Of a stretch of 10,157 nucleotides of DNA, positions 6,827-10,157 are shown in pieces. Origin of the DNA: Cryomorphaceae bacterium (lineage in GTDB: Bacteria > Bacteroidota > Bacteroidia > Flavobacteriales > Schleiferiaceae); assembly GCA_022565745.1 (NCBI GenBank), contig JAIUMB010000083.1:1-10157 (forward strand), read 5' to 3'. Below the pieces are notes generated by a model. It did not search any database. It saw only the letters and a list, made by a program, of their open reading frames with translations, and was not told the DNA's origin. The position numbers and the translations under genes are program-made. How positions within the stretch are numbered: position 1 is the first letter of the stretch; every line of letters starts with the position of its first letter.

Positions 6827-6854
6827 AGCCACCTTGCACCAAAGGTGGCTTTTT
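6827..6854 (+). terminator. Rho-independent terminator after the ribosomal operon
   Basis: A perfect 9-bp stem AGCCACCTT / AAGGTGGCT (6827-6835 with 6842-6850) closes a 6-base loop and is followed by TTTT. It lies 25 bases after the DUF4295 stop codon and 80 bases before ftsY, so ftsY-rimO probably has its own promoter or depends on read-through. No clear TAnnTTTG element was found before ftsY. Confidence 0.9.
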
Positions 6855-6934
6855 CTGTTTATTTGCGGAAGGTCATATTTCCCTTTAATTCTGGTTAATA
6901 AACCGGCTTTTATTGCATTCATTCTTCACCAATC

Positions 6935-7891
6935 ATGAGCATACTCGGTAAATTTTTTGGCAAAAAGGAAAAAGTCGACTTAGACAAAGGCCTGGAGAAA
7001 ACGCGCAGCAATTTTCTTGGAAAGCTGGGCAAAGCCGTACTTGGTAAATCCAAAGTCGACGAGGATGTGCTAGACGACATTGAAGAAGTTCTCATCTCTT
7101 CGGATGTTGGCGTGGCCACCACGGTAAAAATCATCGACAAGCTCGAAGAACGCGTGGCGCAAGACAAGTATTTTGGCGCCGATGAATTAAATGCTTTTCT
7201 CGAAGAAGAAATCAGCGAATTACTGACCAATCAAGATGTCAAAAACACCAACGATGTCTACATGGACAATCCTCCAAAACCCTACGTGATTATGGTGGTT
7301 GGCGTCAACGGTGTAGGTAAAACGACGACCATTGGCAAACTGGCCCATAGATATAAATCAGAAGGCAAGAAAGTGGTGATTGGTGCCGGTGATACCTTTA
7401 GAGCCGCTGCGGTAGAGCAAATAGACATCTGGGGCAAACGCGTTGGCGTACCTGTGATCAAGCAGGAACAAGGCAGCGACCCGGCCTCGGTAGCCTACGA
7501 TACTCTGCAATCGGCCATTGCGCAAGAAGCAGACGTGGTATTGATCGACACAGCCGGGAGGTTGCACAACAAAGTCAACCTAATGAACGAGTTGACCAAA
7601 GTGCGTCGCGTAATGAGCAAACTCATCCCCGATGCACCGCACGAAACCATGCTGGTCATCGATGCCAGTACCGGACAAAACGCCTTTGAACAGGCCAAAC
7701 ACTTCATCGCCGCTACAGAAGTAAGCTCACTCACGGTAACCAAACTAGATGGCACCGCAAAGGGCGGCGTAGTCATAGGCGTGAGCGATCAGTTTCAAGT
7801 CCCGGTAAAATACATTGGCGTAGGCGAAAGCGCCGAACACCTACAGCCCTTTAGTCCTAAGGACTTTGTCAAAAGTTTTTTCAACGCCTAA
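6935..7891 (+). CDS. ftsY: Signal recognition particle receptor FtsY
   Basis: FtsY is the membrane-associated SRP receptor GTPase that docks ribosome-SRP complexes at the SecYEG translocon. The 318 residues lack the long acidic A-domain of E. coli FtsY, giving the short form common in this phylum. A brief basic N-terminus (1-40) could aid membrane binding. The N domain (about 41-100) precedes the G domain. G-domain motifs: P-loop GVNGVGKTTT (123-132), DTFRAAAVEQ (153-162), DTAGR (205-209), TKLDGTAKGG (269-278) and GVGE (295-298). The DTFRAAA/TKLDG set and the absence of an M domain separate it from Ffh. The gap of 18 bases to rimO and no terminator between them suggest cotranscription. Confidence 0.98.
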   Translation: MSILGKFFGKKEKVDLDKGLEKTRSNFLGKLGKAVLGKSKVDEDVLDDIEEVLISSDVGVATTVKIIDKLEERVAQDKYFGADELNAFLEEEISELLTNQDVKNTNDVYMDNPPKPYVIMVVGVNGVGKTTTIGKLAHRYKSEGKKVVIGAGDTFRAAAVEQIDIWGKRVGVPVIKQEQGSDPASVAYDTLQSAIAQEADVVLIDTAGRLHNKVNLMNELTKVRRVMSKLIPDAPHETMLVIDASTGQNAFEQAKHFIAATEVSSLTVTKLDGTAKGGVVIGVSDQFQVPVKYIGVGESAEHLQPFSPKDFVKSFFNA

Positions 7892-7909
7892 TCTAAGCGA
7901 ACCCATTAT

Positions 7910-9220
7910 ATGCGTACCAAGTCGACCAAAAAAAATGTAATCAATGTAGTGACCCTTGGCTGTAGTAAAAATGTTTACGACAGCGAGGTTCTGAGCGGTC
8001 AACTAAAAGCCTCCGGCAAAGAAGTGATCAATGAAGGCAAAGATGGAGAGGCCAACATCATTGTGGTTAACACCTGTGGGTTTATCGACAACGCAAAGGA
8101 AGAATCCGTCAACACCATTCTACACTTTGCCAATCAAAAAGCAAACGGCAACATCGACGAACTCTTTGTCACCGGATGCTTGTCAGAACGCTACAAGCCC
8201 GACCTTGAAGCGGAAATCCCGGAAGTCGATCAATACTTTGGTACACGCGACTTGCCTTTATTACTCAAAGCTTTAGGGGCTGACTACAAACATGAATTGG
8301 TAGGCGAACGTTTGCTCACCACTCCGCGTCACTACGCTTATTTGAAAATTGCAGAGGGTTGCGATCGTCCATGTGCCTTTTGTGCCATTCCACTGATGCG
8401 TGGCGGACACAAATCCAAGCCTATAGAAGACTTGGTGACCGAGTCAGAAAAACTGGCCGCTAAAGGCGTAAAAGAGCTTATTCTCATTGCTCAAGATCTC
8501 ACCTATTACGGACTTGATTTGTACAAAAAACGCGAATTGGCCAAGCTCCTTCGCGCCTTGGTTAAAGTTGAGGGCATTGAGTGGATTCGCTTGCACTACC
8601 TCTTCCCTACCGGATTCCCTGAAGATGTATTGGACGTGATTCGCGAAGAGCCCAAGGTGTGTAATTACATCGACATTCCACTGCAACACATTGCCGATCC
8701 GGTTCTCAAACGCATGCGCAGAGGCACAACCATGGAAAAAACCAATCGTCTGCTCGATATGATGCGCGAGAAAGTACCGGGAATTGTAATTCGCACTACC
8801 CTTATCGCCGGTTTTCCCGGAGAAACTGAGGAAGACTTTCAAACCATGCTGCAATGGGTAAAAGACAGCAAGTTCAATCGCTTGGGCTGTTTTACCTACT
8901 CACACGAAGAAAACACCCACGCTTTTCAGTACGAAGATGATGTACCCGCCGAGGTTAAAGAAGATCGCGTGGCGCAAATAATGGCCGTTCAACAAGACAT
9001 TTCGCGCGAATTAAACCAGGCCATGGTGGGCAACACTTACCGCGTTCTCATCGACCGCAAAGAAGGTCCGCACTACGTGGCACGTACAGAGTTTGACTCC
9101 CCGGATGTGGACAACGAAGTCCTCATCGATGCGCAGGACAACTACCTCAGTCCTGGCACCTTTGTCAATGTACGCATTACTAAGGCGGAGGATTATGATT
9201 TATATGGGGAGATTATTTAG
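7910..9220 (+). CDS. rimO: Ribosomal protein uS12 methylthiotransferase RimO
   Basis: RimO adds a methylthio group to a conserved Asp of ribosomal protein S12, using two [4Fe-4S] clusters and S-adenosylmethionine. The N-terminal UPF0004 domain holds three cluster cysteines: Cys18 (TLGCSKN), Cys56 (NTCGFID) and Cys90 (TGCLSERY). The radical-SAM domain starts with Cys151-x3-Cys155-x2-Cys158 (AEGCDRPCAFCAIP). A SAM-binding segment with NYIDIPLQH and an IAGFPGE motif follow. A TRAM domain forms the C-terminus (about 370-436). The 436-residue length matches RimO, and the GCSKN motif and the DRPCAFCAIP pattern favour RimO over the tRNA-modifying MiaB. It is probably translated from an ftsY-rimO transcript. 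Confidence 0.97.
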   Translation: MRTKSTKKNVINVVTLGCSKNVYDSEVLSGQLKASGKEVINEGKDGEANIIVVNTCGFIDNAKEESVNTILHFANQKANGNIDELFVTGCLSERYKPDLEAEIPEVDQYFGTRDLPLLLKALGADYKHELVGERLLTTPRHYAYLKIAEGCDRPCAFCAIPLMRGGHKSKPIEDLVTESEKLAAKGVKELILIAQDLTYYGLDLYKKRELAKLLRALVKVEGIEWIRLHYLFPTGFPEDVLDVIREEPKVCNYIDIPLQHIADPVLKRMRRGTTMEKTNRLLDMMREKVPGIVIRTTLIAGFPGETEEDFQTMLQWVKDSKFNRLGCFTYSHEENTHAFQYEDDVPAEVKEDRVAQIMAVQQDISRELNQAMVGNTYRVLIDRKEGPHYVARTEFDSPDVDNEVLIDAQDNYLSPGTFVNVRITKAEDYDLYGEII

Positions 9221-9269
9221 GTGTTATCTTTTTGTAAAAGAAGGCTTTATGCCATCAGCTACAAAATAA

Positions 9270-9320
9270 CGGTTTTAAATCTCTTCTAAAAAATCTGATT
9301 AGTCACCAATTTCAAAACCG
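9270..9320. repeat. Inverted repeat between the convergent rimO and regulator genes
   Basis: CGGTTTTAAAT at 9270-9280 and ATTTCAAAACCG at 9309-9320 are inverted copies except for one bulged base, separated by 28 bases. T- and A-rich flanks on the arms would suit bidirectional termination between two convergent genes, but the long loop makes this uncertain. No other terminator is visible in the 101-base gap. Confidence 0.35.
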
Positions 9321-9321
9321 C

Positions 9322-10157
9322 TTACACGTACTTTTCTACGTCTTCCGTGGTAACCACATCACCTCCAAGGATCATGAGGCGCTCGACCACGTTGCGCAGT
9401 TCGCGGATATTACCGGTCCATGAGCGGTCTTGCAAATGCTTGATGGTGTCTTCTGCGAAGGTCTTCGCTGCCATGCCGTCTTGGGCAGACAATTGCTGTA
9501 CGAAGTGCTCCACCAATAGTGGAATGTCATCTTTTCGCTCGTCCAGCGCTGGAACTTTGATGAGTATGACGGCCAATCGGTGATAAAGGTCTTCGCGAAA
9601 CTTACCCTCTGCAATTTCGGCCTTCAAGTCTTTGTTGGTAGCCGCTATCACGCGTACGTTGACATTGATTGATTTATCTCCTCCAACAGGGGTGATTTTG
9701 CCTTCTTGCAATGCGCGTAGTACTTTCGCTTGTGCCGATAAACTCATATCACCGACTTCATCGAGAAATAAGGTGCCACCATCCGCCAATTCAAATTTTC
9801 CCTTGCGGTCTTTTACTGCAGAGGTAAACGCCCCTTTTTTGTGGCCAAACAGTTCACTTTCTATAAGTTCGGAAGGAATGGCCGCACAGTTGACTTCAAT
9901 AAACGGCTTCTTACTGCGTTCGCTTTGTGTATGAACGGCATGTGCCACCAACTCTTTTCCCGTTCCATTGGGACCGGTAATCATAACGCGAGCATCAGTA
10001 GGGGCAATTTTATCAATCATTTGACGAATCTGCTCAAGCTTGGGTGAAGCACCAATCATGGTGTAATTCCTACTCACTTTCTTGCGCAAACGCTTGTTTT
10101 CTACCTTTAGAGAATTGTTGTCCAAAGCATTCCTAACGGTGGTTAACAGTCGATTCA
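9322..10157 (-). CDS. Sigma-54-type AAA+ response regulator without a visible DNA-binding domain (5' end outside window)
   Basis: The open frame continues past the window edge, so the N-terminus, probably a receiver domain, is not visible. The edge codons read LLTTVRNALDNNSLKVENK, like the linker after a receiver domain. A TTG at 10125 is not a likely start. Residues below are numbered from that TTG. Walker A is GPNGTGKE (51-58), the sigma-54 contact loop is GAFTSA (98-103, instead of GAFTGA), Walker B is GGTLFLDE (116-123), and the arginine-finger segment is REDLYHRL (177-184). The lid helix NIRELRNVVER (239-249) carries sensor II. The protein ends at EDVEKYV, about 18 residues past that helix, where NtrC-type regulators would still have a Fis-type HTH of roughly 50 residues. 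None is present up to the next gene. The frame shows no break, so this looks like a natural short C-terminus. It converges on rimO. Confidence 0.9.
   Translation of the reverse strand, partial: NRLLTTVRNALDNNSLKVENKRLRKKVSRNYTMIGASPKLEQIRQMIDKIAPTDARVMITGPNGTGKELVAHAVHTQSERSKKPFIEVNCAAIPSELIESELFGHKKGAFTSAVKDRKGKFELADGGTLFLDEVGDMSLSAQAKVLRALQEGKITPVGGDKSINVNVRVIAATNKDLKAEIAEGKFREDLYHRLAVILIKVPALDERKDDIPLLVEHFVQQLSAQDGMAAKTFAEDTIKHLQDRSWTGNIRELRNVVERLMILGGDVVTTEDVEKYV

Noticed and set aside
8444..8854. 136-residue open frame on the - strand inside rimO
   Set aside because: It lies fully within a well-supported gene in the opposite direction and shows no recognisable domain or start context.

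Overview
The window looks like ordinary chromosomal core DNA from a member of the Bacteroidota, probably Flavobacteriales or a relative. Four things point there. The block rpmB - rpmG - DUF4295 small protein - ftsY - rimO is typical of the phylum. DUF4295 and DUF2851 are families I know essentially only from it. Shine-Dalgarno sequences are absent before the start codons. Good matches to the Bacteroidota -7 promoter element TAnnTTTG stand before most transcription units. No mobile element, CRISPR array, rRNA or tRNA was seen, and no gap between genes exceeds 300 bases.

Left part (1-3519, + strand): a YceI-family lipoprotein with its own promoter and a strong terminator (832-860). A three-gene unit follows: a small DUF493 protein, thymidylate kinase (tmk) and peptide chain release factor 3 (prfC), spaced 11 and 27 bases apart. 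Middle part (3584-5998): a DUF2851 protein on the - strand, divergent from a short acyl-CoA-dehydrogenase-like flavoprotein on the + strand. Their shared 162-bp AT-rich control region carries a promoter element for each gene. The same 10-base leader word abuts (or nearly abuts) both start codons.

Right part (6113-9220, + strand): a ribosomal promoter region, then L28, L33 and a 50-residue DUF4295 protein that is too short for many gene finders. A clear terminator follows, then ftsY (signal recognition particle receptor) and rimO (methylthiotransferase for ribosomal protein S12). This segment serves ribosome building and membrane targeting of nascent proteins, and prfC on the left also acts in translation. 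At the right edge on the - strand is the 3' part of a sigma-54-type AAA+ response regulator. It ends directly after the AAA+ module, without the usual Fis-type DNA-binding domain.

I found no convincing new multi-gene system. The points most worth a second look are the DUF2851 protein (acidic/histidine cluster plus a C-terminal cysteine cluster), the HTH-less regulator with GAFTSA instead of GAFTGA, the twin leaders of the divergent pair, and the short acyl-CoA-dehydrogenase homologue.
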